Assembly: GCF_000010665.1 (NCBI RefSeq)
Contig: NC_012796.1
Coordinates: forward strand, 4,173,501 to 4,237,500
DNA from: Solidesulfovibrio magneticus RS-1
Lineage (GTDB): Bacteria > Desulfobacterota > Desulfovibrionia > Desulfovibrionales > Desulfovibrionaceae
Direction of reading: 5' to 3'
Length of the DNA stretch: 64,000 nt
Made by a program: the position numbers and the translations under genes. Below, one piece after another: positions 42,286 to 51,719 of this stretch (position 1 is its first letter; every line of letters begins with the position of its first letter). The notes under the pieces were generated by a model, which was given only the letters and a program-made list of their open reading frames with translations, was not told the DNA's origin and searched no databases.

Positions 42286-45200
42286 CTACACCTTCACCAG
42301 TTTCACCTGGGTCTGGTAAAACACTGCCGAGCCGCCCACCTTGTCCACCAGACAGGTGTTTTTGAGCACCGGGTCCACCCGCATGGCCGCATTGCCGTGC
42401 ACGCCCGTGGCCCGGCGCGGGTCGGGCGCAATGGCCTGGCCGTCAATCTGCCACTGCCCAGCGCCGTAGGCCCAGTGCCCGTGGCCCAGGGAGAAGGCGG
42501 TGACGCCCGGACGCAGCCCTTCCAGGATACGCACTTTGCCGATCATGAACTTTTTGCCGAACGGTCCCAGATCCCATACGCCTTCGGTGTTGGAGGCCGA
42601 GACGATCTTGACCGCGTCGCCGGCCTTCAAGCCCAGGCGGGCCGCGTCGGCGGCCGAGAGTTCCACGAAGTTCTCCGGATACGGGGCCTGGAGCCAGTAG
42701 TCGCCCGAGGTGCGGCTCTTGGTCTGGGTCACGGCCTTGTAGGTGATCATGGTCAGGTCATAACCGGCGGCCGCGTCGTCGAGGGGCTTGCCCGTGCAGT
42801 CCAGCGGCGAGGCCACATAGCCGCCGTAGGGCAGATAGGCCTTGCCGGTCATGGAATCCTTGGCCTTGGCCAGATTCTCAAAGTACAGGCCCACCATCTT
42901 GCCGTACTTGTTGGCGAGCTGGCCGTCCTTGTAGGCCTTGTCGTAGGCCTGGAAGCGCCCGCCCCGGTTGAGCATGGCCACCACCGACGGCCACAGCTCC
43001 GGGCCGACCAGCCCTTCCCAGCGCTTGGCGTCGAACATCGTGGCCGGCAGATGCTTGCGGGCGGCCAGGAATATCGCCACTTCGGCCGCATCGGCGGCCG
43101 GGATTTTCTCCGAGCCGTCGGCCTTGTCGCCATAAGCCATGTTGGCGCACATGGGCAGATACAGGTCGTCCATGCGCTTGAGGTGCCGGCCCGGGCCAAA
43201 GGCGTTCTCGCCAAAGCCGGCCAGCCCCAGCTTCTCGGCCAGCCCCAGCAGCATGGACTCCAGGCAGATGGGCATCTGCTGGCCGTAGACCGTGCAGGTG
43301 TCAGTCAGGGGCGCGGCCGCCGGCTGACGGATGGCCCCCACCTTGGGCGTCATGGACGGGTGCGATCCTACGAATTCCCAACGCTCCAGATAGGTCAAGT
43401 CGGGAAAGACATAATCCGCGAAGATGCTCGTCTCGCCCACAGTGATGTCCGAGGTGATAAACAGGGGGATCTTTTTCGGATCGGCCAGGATCTTGGCGAT
43501 CTCGTGCCCGGCCGGCAGGGCATAGACCGGGGTGCCCATGTAGAGCATGAGGCACTTGAGGGGATAGGGATAGCCGTCCCCGGCCGAGGGGACGACCTCC
43601 TGGTAGATGTCCGAACAGAATGGATACCAGACGCGCTTGGCCGGATAGCCGGAAAACAGCGTGGATTTGTCGTAGGCCGTCTGATGGCGGATAATCGACA
43701 CGCCCCAGCCCTTGAACTTGGCCGGATGGGCCAGACAGTCGTAGGGTTTGCCCTGAGCCGAGCCGTCGTAGTTGAAGTTGGTGGCCTTGGCTAGGCCGCC
43801 CATCCAGTCGTGGTTGCCGATGAGCGTATTGACGGTATACCAGGCCACCACGTTGTAAAAGCCGTTGGTATGCTGGGACACGCCTCGGTGCAGATCGGCC
43901 ACGGCCCGCTTGCCGTGGGAGGTAAACTCCCGGGCCACGTCCACGACGTCGCCTTGGGCCAGGCCGGCCAGTTCGCACCACTGGGCCAGGGATTTGGTTT
44001 CAGCTTCCTCCCGGTAGATCTGCAGCACGGTCTTGGCCGCGACGCCGCCCACTTCGCCAGTCCACAGCACCTGCCCTTCAGCCACGGCCTTGTCGTCGTT
44101 GGGATCGAAGAAAACCGGTTCGCCGGAGTCGTTTAAGCACACGAAGGGATCGAAGTCCCACTCCCCCTTGCCGTCCTTTTTCGGGCGCTTCTCCGGCGCC
44201 ATGCCCAGGTCCGAGCCGCGCAGGTACAGGCCGGGCTTGCCGTTTGCGTCGAGCTTCACCAGCCAGCAGGCCTGGCTCCAGGTCGGTTCGTTGTCGGCCT
44301 TGGCCGCTGCCTTGTTGGCGTTTTTCAGATAACGCTCGTCGTATCGCTTGTTTTCGATGATCCAGCGGATCATGGCCTGGGCCAGGGCGCCGACGCCGTC
44401 GGGCTTGTTCGGCAGCCATTTCCAGGCCCGGGAGGCGGCCTTGGAGCAGCGCGGGTCCACCACGGCGACCTTGACGCCCTCGTGCTGGAGGCGCGTTATC
44501 TTGCCGGCCCGAAGCGGCGGCCCGTAGTTGGCCTCAAAGGGGCTGGCCCCGACGAACAGCAGAAACTCGGCATTGCCGGTGTCAGCCTGCCAGTAGAATT
44601 TGGCTCCGTCGGTGAACTTGCCTTCCACGAACTGGTCCGACATGGCCTTGCCCGAGAAATAGAGCGAGCCTTGGCAGACCGTGGTGTGGCCGTGGTAATT
44701 GTAAGAGCCGCAGGAAAACTCGGTAAACCGGCGGATGAGTTCGCTGCGTCCGCCCTTGAGCCGGCCCCAGTTCAGGCAAAACTGGTTGTTTTTCAGCCCC
44801 AGGTCCGGGTGGTCCGGATCGATCAGATATTTGAGGTTGGCGGCCTGTTTGGCCTTGAACTCGTCCAGGGTGAGCTTCTTGGCCAGGACATCGGCCGTGT
44901 CCTTTTGCAAGGCCTCGGCAATCTTGGGATCGCGGCAGGCGATGATGGCGTTTAATCCATCGACATGCCCTTCGCCAAACAGGTCGCCGCCGTCCGCGAT
45001 TTCCGCCACGGCCTGTTCAAAGGGGATGCTCTTCCACTTGTTCTCGCCGCGCTTGCCGGCCCGCTTGAGCACCTTGATGATGCGGTAGGGGTCATAGAGC
45101 GTTTGAATGCCGGCATAGCCCTTGGGGCACAGGGAGGCGTCGAAGCTGGCCGCCTCGGCCATGGGCGTGGCGTAGGGCAGCTGCGGCGTCATGGTCCAGG

Positions 45201-45435
45201 GGCTCAGTGGATTGCCGTCGATCTTGGCCACCTGGCCACCCACGATCTTCACCTTGATGCCGCACTGGGTATTGCACTGCTGACAGGCTGAGAAAATCAT
45301 ATTTTCTGGCATGTTGCCGGTATATGCAGAAGTGGAGGCCGAAGCGTCGGCCAAAGCGTCCGGGCGCAGCCAGCCCGAGACAGCCAAGGAGCCGCCAAGC
45401 AAGGCTGAAGTCTTGAGAAAACATCTGCGATCCAT
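42286..45435 (-). CDS. Tetrathionate/arsenate reductase-type molybdopterin catalytic subunit (TtrA/ArrA class)
   Basis: A 1049-residue exported molybdoenzyme of the CISM family. The start MDRRCFLKTSALLGGSL is a Tat signal. CQQCNTQC (Cys 51, 54, 58) and a later LCPKG bind the 4Fe-4S cluster. HGHTTVCQGS near residue 255 probably supplies the Mo ligand. The length, well above the ~750 of PsrA/PhsA, and the B-C-A gene order fit the tetrathionate reductase (TtrBCA) pattern best. Closeness to the ars genes leaves arsenate or arsenite as possible substrates. The reduction takes place in the periplasm with electrons from the quinol pool via the membrane subunit. The substrate cannot be settled by eye. 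Confidence 0.8.
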   Translation of the reverse strand: MDRRCFLKTSALLGGSLAVSGWLRPDALADASASTSAYTGNMPENMIFSACQQCNTQCGIKVKIVGGQVAKIDGNPLSPWTMTPQLPYATPMAEAASFDASLCPKGYAGIQTLYDPYRIIKVLKRAGKRGENKWKSIPFEQAVAEIADGGDLFGEGHVDGLNAIIACRDPKIAEALQKDTADVLAKKLTLDEFKAKQAANLKYLIDPDHPDLGLKNNQFCLNWGRLKGGRSELIRRFTEFSCGSYNYHGHTTVCQGSLYFSGKAMSDQFVEGKFTDGAKFYWQADTGNAEFLLFVGASPFEANYGPPLRAGKITRLQHEGVKVAVVDPRCSKAASRAWKWLPNKPDGVGALAQAMIRWIIENKRYDERYLKNANKAAAKADNEPTWSQACWLVKLDANGKPGLYLRGSDLGMAPEKRPKKDGKGEWDFDPFVCLNDSGEPVFFDPNDDKAVAEGQVLWTGEVGGVAAKTVLQIYREEAETKSLAQWCELAGLAQGDVVDVAREFTSHGKRAVADLHRGVSQHTNGFYNVVAWYTVNTLIGNHDWMGGLAKATNFNYDGSAQGKPYDCLAHPAKFKGWGVSIIRHQTAYDKSTLFSGYPAKRVWYPFCSDIYQEVVPSAGDGYPYPLKCLMLYMGTPVYALPAGHEIAKILADPKKIPLFITSDITVGETSIFADYVFPDLTYLERWEFVGSHPSMTPKVGAIRQPAAAPLTDTCTVYGQQMPICLESMLLGLAEKLGLAGFGENAFGPGRHLKRMDDLYLPMCANMAYGDKADGSEKIPAADAAEVAIFLAARKHLPATMFDAKRWEGLVGPELWPSVVAMLNRGGRFQAYDKAYKDGQLANKYGKMVGLYFENLAKAKDSMTGKAYLPYGGYVASPLDCTGKPLDDAAAGYDLTMITYKAVTQTKSRTSGDYWLQAPYPENFVELSAADAARLGLKAGDAVKIVSASNTEGVWDLGPFGKKFMIGKVRILEGLRPGVTAFSLGHGHWAYGAGQWQIDGQAIAPDPRRATGVHGNAAMRVDPVLKNTCLVDKVGGSAVFYQTQVKLVKV

Positions 45436-45444
45436 GGCGTCACC

Positions 45445-46581
45445 TCATCGGGCCAAGGGTTGGAGCCAGACCGGCCGGGCAAACAGGCGCGGAAACAAAC
45501 GGGGGCCAAGAACAAAGCCGGCCAGACTCAGGGAAAAGACCCACAGCGTCAGCAGCCATTCACCAAGGGTCGGCGTGTAGGCCAACGTCAGGCGCGGGTC
45601 CTGCCAGGCCTTATCCAGCCCCGGCAGCATAGGCACGGACTGGGGAGCCACCACGAAGGCGTAGCGGTAGGCCAGAAAGCCGGCCACGATGCACAGGCCC
45701 GCCCAGGCCATGGCGGCGGGCGAATCGCGACCGACAAGCAGCAAGGCCAAGGGCAGGAAAAGTCCCAGACCAATATGGAGGAGCCAGAAGCTCCAGGCCG
45801 CTTGCCCGGTCAGCATGGCGGTCAAAGCCGCAGCAATGTCCGGGCGTCCGCCCCGGTAGCCGGCCGAAAAATACAACCATTCAAAGATGAGAAAACAGGC
45901 GAGGAGCACGGCCACGGTCCTGCCCAGGCTCAGCGTGACTTCGGATTCGTCCTGGCTAAACCAAGCCAGGGCGGTGACCAGCCCGCCGCCGGACAAGAGG
46001 GCCGCCAACACGAACCAGACGGTGGTGAATGCGCCGCTCCAGGCCGGATGGCTGGTGATAATGGAGAAAAAATAACCGTTGGTGGCGTAGAAGCACAGGC
46101 TTACCGGGATCGAAATGAGCGAGCACAACCGGGCCAGAGGCTGGTTGCTTGTCACGATGGCCAGGGCCTTTAGCGCATAGACCAATAGGACGGCATTAAA
46201 GAAAATAAGCATCCAGAACATGGGTGAGGTCAGGCTGGGAGAGACGATAAAACGGTACATCCGCTCCCAGTGCCCAAGGTCCAGGGCGATGGCGATACCG
46301 GCGCAGACTTCCGTCAAAAGCGTTGCATAGGTGACGACGCCAGCGATGCGGTCCAGTTCCTTCTTCCCAAGGATGTAGACCAGACAATTGACAAGAAGCC
46401 CGCCGGCCGACAGCCCCAGAAAAAGCAGATACAGCGTCACGCCAAGCCCCCAGGGCACATACGATCCCAGCCCCGTGGGTTCCGTCCGGTAGACCAGCGC
46501 TTCAAAGACGCCATAGAGGCCGGCGAGCAACCCGAGGCCGGCGATGATGAGCAAGGGCTTTGAGAGTTTGGTATTGGCCAT
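45445..46581 (-). CDS. NrfD/TtrC-type membrane subunit
   Basis: A 378-residue protein with nine or so hydrophobic spans of the NrfD/PsrC family (WGLGVTLYLLFLGLSAGGLL, MFWMLIFFNAVLLVY). It anchors the enzyme and passes electrons from menaquinol to the Fe-S subunit. It lies 12 bases after the Fe-S gene and nine before the catalytic gene, so the three are one operon. Confidence 0.88.
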   Translation of the reverse strand: MANTKLSKPLLIIAGLGLLAGLYGVFEALVYRTEPTGLGSYVPWGLGVTLYLLFLGLSAGGLLVNCLVYILGKKELDRIAGVVTYATLLTEVCAGIAIALDLGHWERMYRFIVSPSLTSPMFWMLIFFNAVLLVYALKALAIVTSNQPLARLCSLISIPVSLCFYATNGYFFSIITSHPAWSGAFTTVWFVLAALLSGGGLVTALAWFSQDESEVTLSLGRTVAVLLACFLIFEWLYFSAGYRGGRPDIAAALTAMLTGQAAWSFWLLHIGLGLFLPLALLLVGRDSPAAMAWAGLCIVAGFLAYRYAFVVAPQSVPMLPGLDKAWQDPRLTLAYTPTLGEWLLTLWVFSLSLAGFVLGPRLFPRLFARPVWLQPLAR

Positions 46582-46593
46582 GTCGCACCTCCC

Positions 46594-47346
46594 TTAAGCC
46601 AGATAATAGACGTTGGGTTTGGTTCCCTGCTCTTCCTTGAGCCGGAAAACACGCGGCGACCCCATGCACTCCCGGACATAGGACGCGGGGTCGTTGGCGT
46701 CGCCAAAGATCGTGGCCCGGCCGATGCAGGAGGTGACGCAGGAGGGCAGCTGGCCCACGGCCAGACGATGCTGGCAGAAATGGCATTTGCGGGCGTTGCC
46801 GATGGGCGAACCATGCCCGCGTGGGGGCCATGTCTTGCCATATTCCGGGGCGGCAGCGTCTTCATACCCCTTGGCGGCGGCCTTGCGGCCGAGGATCAGG
46901 CCATCGAGTTCAGCTGTCGGCTTGGTGTAGAAGCCGCCGAAATCGGAACATCGCGCCCCGTAAGGACAGGCGGTCAGGCAGTAGCGGCAGCCGATGCAGC
47001 GGTCGTAGTCGATGACGGTGACGCCTTGCTTGTTTTTCCAGGTGGCCGTGACCGGGCACACGGCCACGCAGGGCGGATTTTCGCACTGCATGCAGGGCCT
47101 GGGCAGAAATCTGCGACGGACATTGGGGTAAACGCCAATTTCTTCTTCCATGACCGGCCGGTAGACCACCCCGGGCGGCAGTTTGTTTTCCGAGACGCAG
47201 GCCACGGCGCAGGCGTGGCAGCCGATGCACCGGGCCAGGTCGATGACCATGACCCATTTGACCTTGTCCGGGTCCTTGGCCAGCGCCCGGGCAAGGTCCC
47301 GGTGCATGCGGACGAGCGGGTCTTCGGAAGGGAGGCTTGGACTCAT
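46594..47346 (-). CDS. 4Fe-4S electron-transfer subunit (TtrB/DmsB/NrfC type)
   Basis: A 250-residue protein with four ferredoxin-type cysteine groups: [40 protein letters not shown] and [11 protein letters not shown]...CVTSCIG. It has no Tat signal of its own and is probably carried out with the catalytic subunit. It is the first gene of the B-C-A operon. AGGGGA precedes its ATG. The 250-bp gap to arsR on the other strand holds both promoters. Confidence 0.9.
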   Translation of the reverse strand: MSPSLPSEDPLVRMHRDLARALAKDPDKVKWVMVIDLARCIGCHACAVACVSENKLPPGVVYRPVMEEEIGVYPNVRRRFLPRPCMQCENPPCVAVCPVTATWKNKQGVTVIDYDRCIGCRYCLTACPYGARCSDFGGFYTKPTAELDGLILGRKAAAKGYEDAAAPEYGKTWPPRGHGSPIGNARKCHFCQHRLAVGQLPSCVTSCIGRATIFGDANDPASYVRECMGSPRVFRLKEEQGTKPNVYYLA

Positions 47347-47568
47347 GGCGTTTCCCCTTTTCAGCTATTGTTCCGAGGAGATAGAGGAAGGCACGGAAAT
47401 AGGAGCATTCGTGATGCTTGTATATTTGCATAGCCGAATATAAAGACTGTGACAAGGGGCTTCTGAAAAAAGAGAACTCCTCCCGGATGGGAGGGGGCTT
47501 TGAACAGGTCCCGAACCCAAAGGACTGTTGGGATTGGCCGTGTTTGGCTTGCCAAAACATATTGACAA

Positions 47569-47584
47569 ATTCGCCTAAACGAAT
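47569..47584. promoter_or_regulatory. Probable operator of the first ArsR
   Basis: ATTCG-N6-CGAAT lies 13 bases before the arsR ATG. ArsR-family proteins bind AT-rich imperfect repeats of about this length around their own promoters, so autoregulation is likely. Confidence 0.55.
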
Positions 47585-47596
47585 ACTTGAGGGATC

Positions 47597-47944
47597 ATGA
47601 ACGAACTTGCTGAAGGATTAAAGGCGTTGGCTGACCCGACCCGGCTGCGCTTGCTCAATCTGCTCCGGAACGGAGAATTGTGCGTGTGCGATTTAACGGC
47701 GTCGCTTGAGCTGCCGCAACCCAAAGTGTCAAGGCATTTGAGCTACTTGAAAAAGGAACGCTGGGTTTCTGGAAGGCGAGGCGGCAAATGGATGTATTAT
47801 ACACTCTCCATCCCGCGACATCCCATCCTCATCCGGGTGATGGAAGCATTGCACGACAATCTCGGCAGCCACGAAATCGCCATCGCCGATGAGGCAAGGC
47901 TCCGTAAGTACCTGAAGACCAAAACGAGCACCCACTGCGGATAG
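47597..47944 (+). CDS. arsR: ArsR-family repressor, copy 1
   Basis: A 115-residue winged-helix protein. LKALADPTRLRLLNLL is followed by GELCVCDLT, the ELCVCD motif that binds As(III) with two Cys, and the recognition helix PKVSRHLSYLKKERWV. It should release its operator when arsenite binds. It starts the arsR-acr3 unit and is divergent from the molybdoenzyme operon, which it might also control. Confidence 0.93.
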   Translation: MNELAEGLKALADPTRLRLLNLLRNGELCVCDLTASLELPQPKVSRHLSYLKKERWVSGRRGGKWMYYTLSIPRHPILIRVMEALHDNLGSHEIAIADEARLRKYLKTKTSTHCG

Positions 47945-47965
47945 CAGTCTCCCAGGAGGATCGTC

Positions 47966-49063
47966 ATGAGCGAGAGCGTTGTAAAAAAGCTGTCCTTTCT
48001 TGATCGCTTCCTGACCGTGTGGATTTTCGCGGCCATGTTCGTTGGCGTGGGGATGGGGTATTTATATCCCGGAACGAAAGACATCATTAATGCCTTTCAG
48101 GTGGGGACAACCAATATCCCCATAGCCCTGGGACTCATTTTGATGATGTACCCACCGCTGGCCAAGGTGAAGTACGAGCAGTTGGGGCAGGTGTTTCGTA
48201 ACGGAAAAGTGCTCGCGCTCTCGTTGGTGCAGAATTGGATCATCGGCCCGGTGCTGATGTTCTTTCTCGCCATTGCCTTCCTCTCCGGACATCATGAGTA
48301 CATGGTCGGTCTGATTCTCATCGGACTGGCCCGCTGCATCGCCATGGTCATTGTCTGGAACGATCTGGCCCAGGGCGACCGGGAGTACTGCGCCGGGCTG
48401 GTGGCGTTCAATTCCATTTTTCAGGTTCTCTTCTTTTCGGTCTACGCCTATTTCTTTATCACGGTGCTGCCCAAAGTGTTCGGCCTTGAGGGTGTTGTGG
48501 TCAACATCTCCATGGGCCAGATTGCCGAAAGCGTCTTTATTTATCTTGGCATACCGTTTCTGGCCGGTCTGATCACGCGGTTTGTCGGACTCAAAATGAA
48601 GGGCGCACACTGGTATGAAACCGTTTTCGTTCCGAAAATCAGCCCGTTGACCCTGATTTTTCTGCTCTTTACCATCCTGGTGATGTTCTCCCTCAAGGGC
48701 GAATACATCGTGCAGTTGCCGCTTGACGTCGTGCGCATCGCCATTCCCCTTGGCATCTATTTTTTGCTCATGTTTCTGGCCTCATTTTATCTCTCGGCCA
48801 AGGCCAAAGCGACTTACGAACAGTCGACGACGCTCAGTTTTACCGCCGCATCCAACAATTTTGAGCTGGCCATTGCCGTGGCTATTGCCGTTTTCGGCAT
48901 CGACTCCGGCGAGGCCTTTGCCGCCGTCATCGGCCCCCTCGTGGAGGTGCCGGTGCTGATCGCGCTTGTGAATGTCGCGCTATTTTTCCGGCGCAAGTAC
49001 TTTCCGTATGCTGTGGAAACGCCGACCGGCATCTGTCATGTCGCCTGTCCGCCTGAGCGATAA
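47966..49063 (+). CDS. acr3: Arsenite efflux transporter Acr3
   Basis: A 365-residue inner-membrane protein of the ACR3/BART group with ten spans. [18 protein letters not shown] contains the conserved Cys needed for As(III) transport, and [17 protein letters not shown] and [15 protein letters not shown] are family motifs. It pumps arsenite out using the proton gradient. It starts 21 bases after arsR with AGGAG before its ATG. Confidence 0.95.
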   Translation: MSESVVKKLSFLDRFLTVWIFAAMFVGVGMGYLYPGTKDIINAFQVGTTNIPIALGLILMMYPPLAKVKYEQLGQVFRNGKVLALSLVQNWIIGPVLMFFLAIAFLSGHHEYMVGLILIGLARCIAMVIVWNDLAQGDREYCAGLVAFNSIFQVLFFSVYAYFFITVLPKVFGLEGVVVNISMGQIAESVFIYLGIPFLAGLITRFVGLKMKGAHWYETVFVPKISPLTLIFLLFTILVMFSLKGEYIVQLPLDVVRIAIPLGIYFLLMFLASFYLSAKAKATYEQSTTLSFTAASNNFELAIAVAIAVFGIDSGEAFAAVIGPLVEVPVLIALVNVALFFRRKYFPYAVETPTGICHVACPPER

Positions 49064-49199
49064 CATGAAAACCATGCTGGCTTCGGCTATGTAGGCGAGG
49101 CTTCTGTTACGAGTGGAGTGTTGGCTTGGTCTAATGCAGCCACTGGATCATAAAGTCGTACGACATATCGGTGATATCACTTTAACTCAGGAGGCGAAC

Positions 49200-49499
49200 A
49201 TGGACATCAACAACTGGAATTCCATAGTAGAGAAGGCTTCTTCGGATAATCAGTTTAAGCAAAGATTGCTTGCGGAACCAAAGAAAGCTTTAGCCGATGA
49301 GGGCATCGTTATCCCGGATGACGTCACTGTAAACGTTGTAGAATCGACTCCGACAGAAGTGTGGCTTGTTTTGCCAACGCACAAGGAAGGCGTCAAATTC
49401 TTGAGCCCATATGTGGCGGTGTGCGAAGTGGATGGGGTCGAAGTCCAAGGATGTGACCCCAAAACGTGCAAAAATCCTGCGGCCGGGTGTGCAAAATAA
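49200..49499 (+). CDS. NHLP-leader-like small Cys-rich protein
   Basis: A 99-residue protein with a strong ribosome binding site (CAGGAGGCGAAC). Residues ~18-60 (FKQRLLAEPKKALADEGI, then VNVVESTPTEVWLVLPTH) match the nitrile-hydratase-alpha-like leader domain (NHLP) that precedes many ribosomally made natural products. The last 27 residues hold four Cys (AVCEVDGV, QGCDPKTCKNPAAGCAK). No Gly-Gly cleavage site is seen and no modifying enzyme is adjacent. It may be a peptide precursor, or a stand-alone metalloid-binding protein built on this fold, given that it lies between acr3 and the second arsR. Confidence 0.75.
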   Translation: MDINNWNSIVEKASSDNQFKQRLLAEPKKALADEGIVIPDDVTVNVVESTPTEVWLVLPTHKEGVKFLSPYVAVCEVDGVEVQGCDPKTCKNPAAGCAK

Positions 49500-49672
49500 A
49501 TGTCACCCCTGACAATATCTTGCAGCAATTACATATTCATACGCTTGTTGTCTTATTGATACGATCATCTATTCCAACCGCTTTACTTGCGTTACAGGTG
49601 CAACAAACGCCGGAGCGGCATGGCGCCCACTCAGCTCCCGGGAGGAGCTTGACAAGAACTTGCTTTTGGCTA

Positions 49673-49689
49673 TTTTGCCAAATAGAAAA
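49673..49689. promoter_or_regulatory. Operator-like site before the second ArsR
   Basis: TTTTGCCAAATAGAAAA, with CTATTT-TGCC-AAATAG as a palindromic core, ends 21 bases before the arsR2 ATG. It almost repeats, in reverse orientation, at 50042-50059. Confidence 0.65.
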
Positions 49690-49710
49690 CGATTGAGGGA
49701 TGGAGATTCG

Positions 49711-50025
49711 ATGCCAACGCGAAAATTTTCGTCGCAAGTCAAGGTCTTCAAGGCATTAGGCCATGAAACCCGCCTGTTTATTGTTGACGAGCTTTCGCGA
49801 GGAGAACGCTGTGTCTGTGAATTGACGAAGATGGTCGGCGCGGATATTTCGACAATATCCAAGCATTTGAGCCAGCTTCGCGAGGCAGGGATCATCGCTT
49901 CGGACAAAAGGGGGATGCAGGTCTACTATCGCCTGCTAACCCCCTGCGTTTTAGGGCTTTTCTCATGTGTTAAGCAGGTTTGTTCGCACTCGCCAGGCGA
50001 GTCTTCAGACTCCAATGCCGGGTGA
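49711..50025 (+). CDS. arsR: ArsR-family repressor, copy 2
   Basis: A 104-residue winged-helix protein: FKALGHETRLFIVDEL, GERCVCELT (As(III) motif) and the recognition helix ISTISKHLSQLREAGII, with extra Cys near the end (FSCVKQVCSH). ATG 49711 is preferred because a GGAG-type site precedes it. It is not close to copy 1 in sequence. It probably controls itself and the downstream DGC-permease-thioredoxin genes via two like operators. Confidence 0.9.
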   Translation: MPTRKFSSQVKVFKALGHETRLFIVDELSRGERCVCELTKMVGADISTISKHLSQLREAGIIASDKRGMQVYYRLLTPCVLGLFSCVKQVCSHSPGESSDSNAG

Positions 50026-50041
50026 TTTTTTTGCGCTGATA

Positions 50042-50059
50042 TTTTGCTATTTGGCAAAA
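50042..50059. promoter_or_regulatory. Operator-like site before the DGC gene
   Basis: TTTTGC-TATTTG-GCAAAA; read on the other strand it is TTTTGCCAAATAGCAAAA, the same as the site at 49673 apart from one extra base. It lies 65 bases before the DGC gene start and marks a second promoter of the same regulon. Confidence 0.65.
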
Positions 50060-50124
50060 CATACAAATACCGTCAAGATTGCCTCTCGCAGGAGGTCGTC
50101 TTGCAAAACGCTGGAGAGAAACCC

Positions 50125-50508
50125 ATGTCCGAGAAAAAAAGCTGCTGCTGTTCCGCCGCCCCCAAACTGTTGTTCGCCTGCTCCGGCGGGGCTGACGTCG
50201 GGGCCTTGGCGGATCAAGTCGCCAGGAAACTCACGGCGGACGGCGTGGCCAAGATGTTCTGTCTGGCCGGCATCGGCGGGCGGGTCAGCGGCATCCTCAA
50301 GACCACGGAAGCAGCGTCCAAGATCGTGGCCATTGACGGCTGCCCCCTCAACTGCGCCCGCAAGTCGCTGGAAGAGGCCGGATTCACCGACTTCGGCCAT
50401 GTGCAGTTGGCCGATCTGGGTTTTAAAAAAGGGGAAAGCCCCGTGACCGAGGAGCGGGTGATGACGGCGGCCATGGCCGTGGCACCGCATTTCGCCAATC
50501 TGTCCTGA
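50125..50508 (+). CDS. DGC-domain putative zinc-binding protein
   Basis: A 127-residue protein with the DGC motif in VAIDGCPLNCARKSLEEAG, a CSGGADVGALADQ start and an N-terminal KKSCCCSAAP that could bind soft metals. DGC proteins often sit next to arsenical permeases and thioredoxin-like proteins, as here. It is probably a cytoplasmic metal- or metalloid-handling protein; the function is not established. ATG 50125 is chosen by its GGAGAG site. Confidence 0.85.
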   Translation: MSEKKSCCCSAAPKLLFACSGGADVGALADQVARKLTADGVAKMFCLAGIGGRVSGILKTTEAASKIVAIDGCPLNCARKSLEEAGFTDFGHVQLADLGFKKGESPVTEERVMTAAMAVAPHFANLS

Positions 50509-50593
50509 CCGCTTTTTCACCAAAGGCCTGCGCGAATCTGGCGGACTGCTCCGGCGGCCCGGCCGCGTAAGCGGCAATTGAGGAGTTATTTGC

Positions 50594-51682
50594 ATGGAAC
50601 CGCTTGAAAAAAAGACCTGCTGCGCCACGGAAGCCGTAGCCGAAGGTTCACGCCCTCGCGACGGGAAGCTTGCCCGCTATCTCTTGCTGCTTGCGCCGGC
50701 CTTGGTCATCTGGTGGGTGGCGTACGGCATGCTGCCCGGGTTTTCTCGTCTGTTGACCTATGATGTCCTGGGGATCGCCCAGGGAAGCCATCTTGGCGAC
50801 TCCGTCGAATTCTTGCTCTACGACACGCCCAAGGTGCTCATGCTGTTGACCCTGGTGGTCTTTGGCGTGGGCGTCATCCGCACTTTTTTCACGCCCGAAC
50901 GCACGCGGCGCATTCTGGCCGGCAAGCGTGAATCCGCCGGCAACGTCATGGCCGCCCTCCTTGGCATCGTCACGCCCTTTTGTTCCTGCTCGGCTGTGCC
51001 GCTGTTTATTGGTTTCGTCACTGCGGGCGTGCCCATGGGGGTGACATTCTCCTTTCTGATTTCTGCCCCGATGGTCAATGAAATTGCCCTGGTTCTGCTC
51101 TACGGCCTGCTCGGCTGGAAGGTGGCCGCCCTCTATCTCGGCACCGGCTTGGCCGTAGCCATGGTTGCGGGTTGGGTGCTCGGCAAGCTCAATCTGGAAC
51201 CCTACATTGAAGACTGGGTGATGAAAATCCGGACTGATCCCTCGGCTCTTCCTCCAGACAATCAGACCTGGGTAGACCGCATCGAAGCCGGATTCCATGC
51301 CGTAAAGGACATTGTCGGCAAGGTCTGGCTGTACGTTGTGATCGGCATTGCCGTTGGCGCGGGCATCCACGGCTACGTGCCGGAAGGCTTTATGGCCTCG
51401 ATTATGGGCAAGGATGCCTGGTGGTCAGTGCCGGCGGCGGTCCTGGTCGGCATTCCCATGTATTCCAACGCCGCAGGAATTGTGCCGGTGGTTGAAGCGC
51501 TCCTTGGAAAAGGTGCGGCGCTCGGCACCGTCCTGGCGTTTATGATGGCGGTGATCGCCTTGTCGCTGCCTGAGATGATCATCCTGCGAAAAGTACTCAA
51601 GCCGCGCCTTATCATGGTTTTCGCTGGAGTCGTTGGGTTGGGAATTGCTTTTGTGGGATACCTTTTCAATTATCTTTACTAA
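50594..51682 (+). CDS. arsP: ArsP/SO_0444-type permease
   Basis: A 362-residue inner-membrane protein of the DUF318 permease family. TPFCSCSAVPLFIGFVTAGVP with its Cys pair and SAPMVNEIALVLL are the family's first core; VPAAVLVGIPMYSNAAGIVPVVEALL is the mirror-image second core. ArsP members export trivalent methylated arsenicals, which would suit the neighbouring ArsM. The N-terminus has CC. Export of another soft metal cannot be ruled out. Confidence 0.88.
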   Translation: MEPLEKKTCCATEAVAEGSRPRDGKLARYLLLLAPALVIWWVAYGMLPGFSRLLTYDVLGIAQGSHLGDSVEFLLYDTPKVLMLLTLVVFGVGVIRTFFTPERTRRILAGKRESAGNVMAALLGIVTPFCSCSAVPLFIGFVTAGVPMGVTFSFLISAPMVNEIALVLLYGLLGWKVAALYLGTGLAVAMVAGWVLGKLNLEPYIEDWVMKIRTDPSALPPDNQTWVDRIEAGFHAVKDIVGKVWLYVVIGIAVGAGIHGYVPEGFMASIMGKDAWWSVPAAVLVGIPMYSNAAGIVPVVEALLGKGAALGTVLAFMMAVIALSLPEMIILRKVLKPRLIMVFAGVVGLGIAFVGYLFNYLY

Positions 51683-51719
51683 GGACTTGTAACGCGGAAT
51701 CAATCATCGGAGGATAGTC

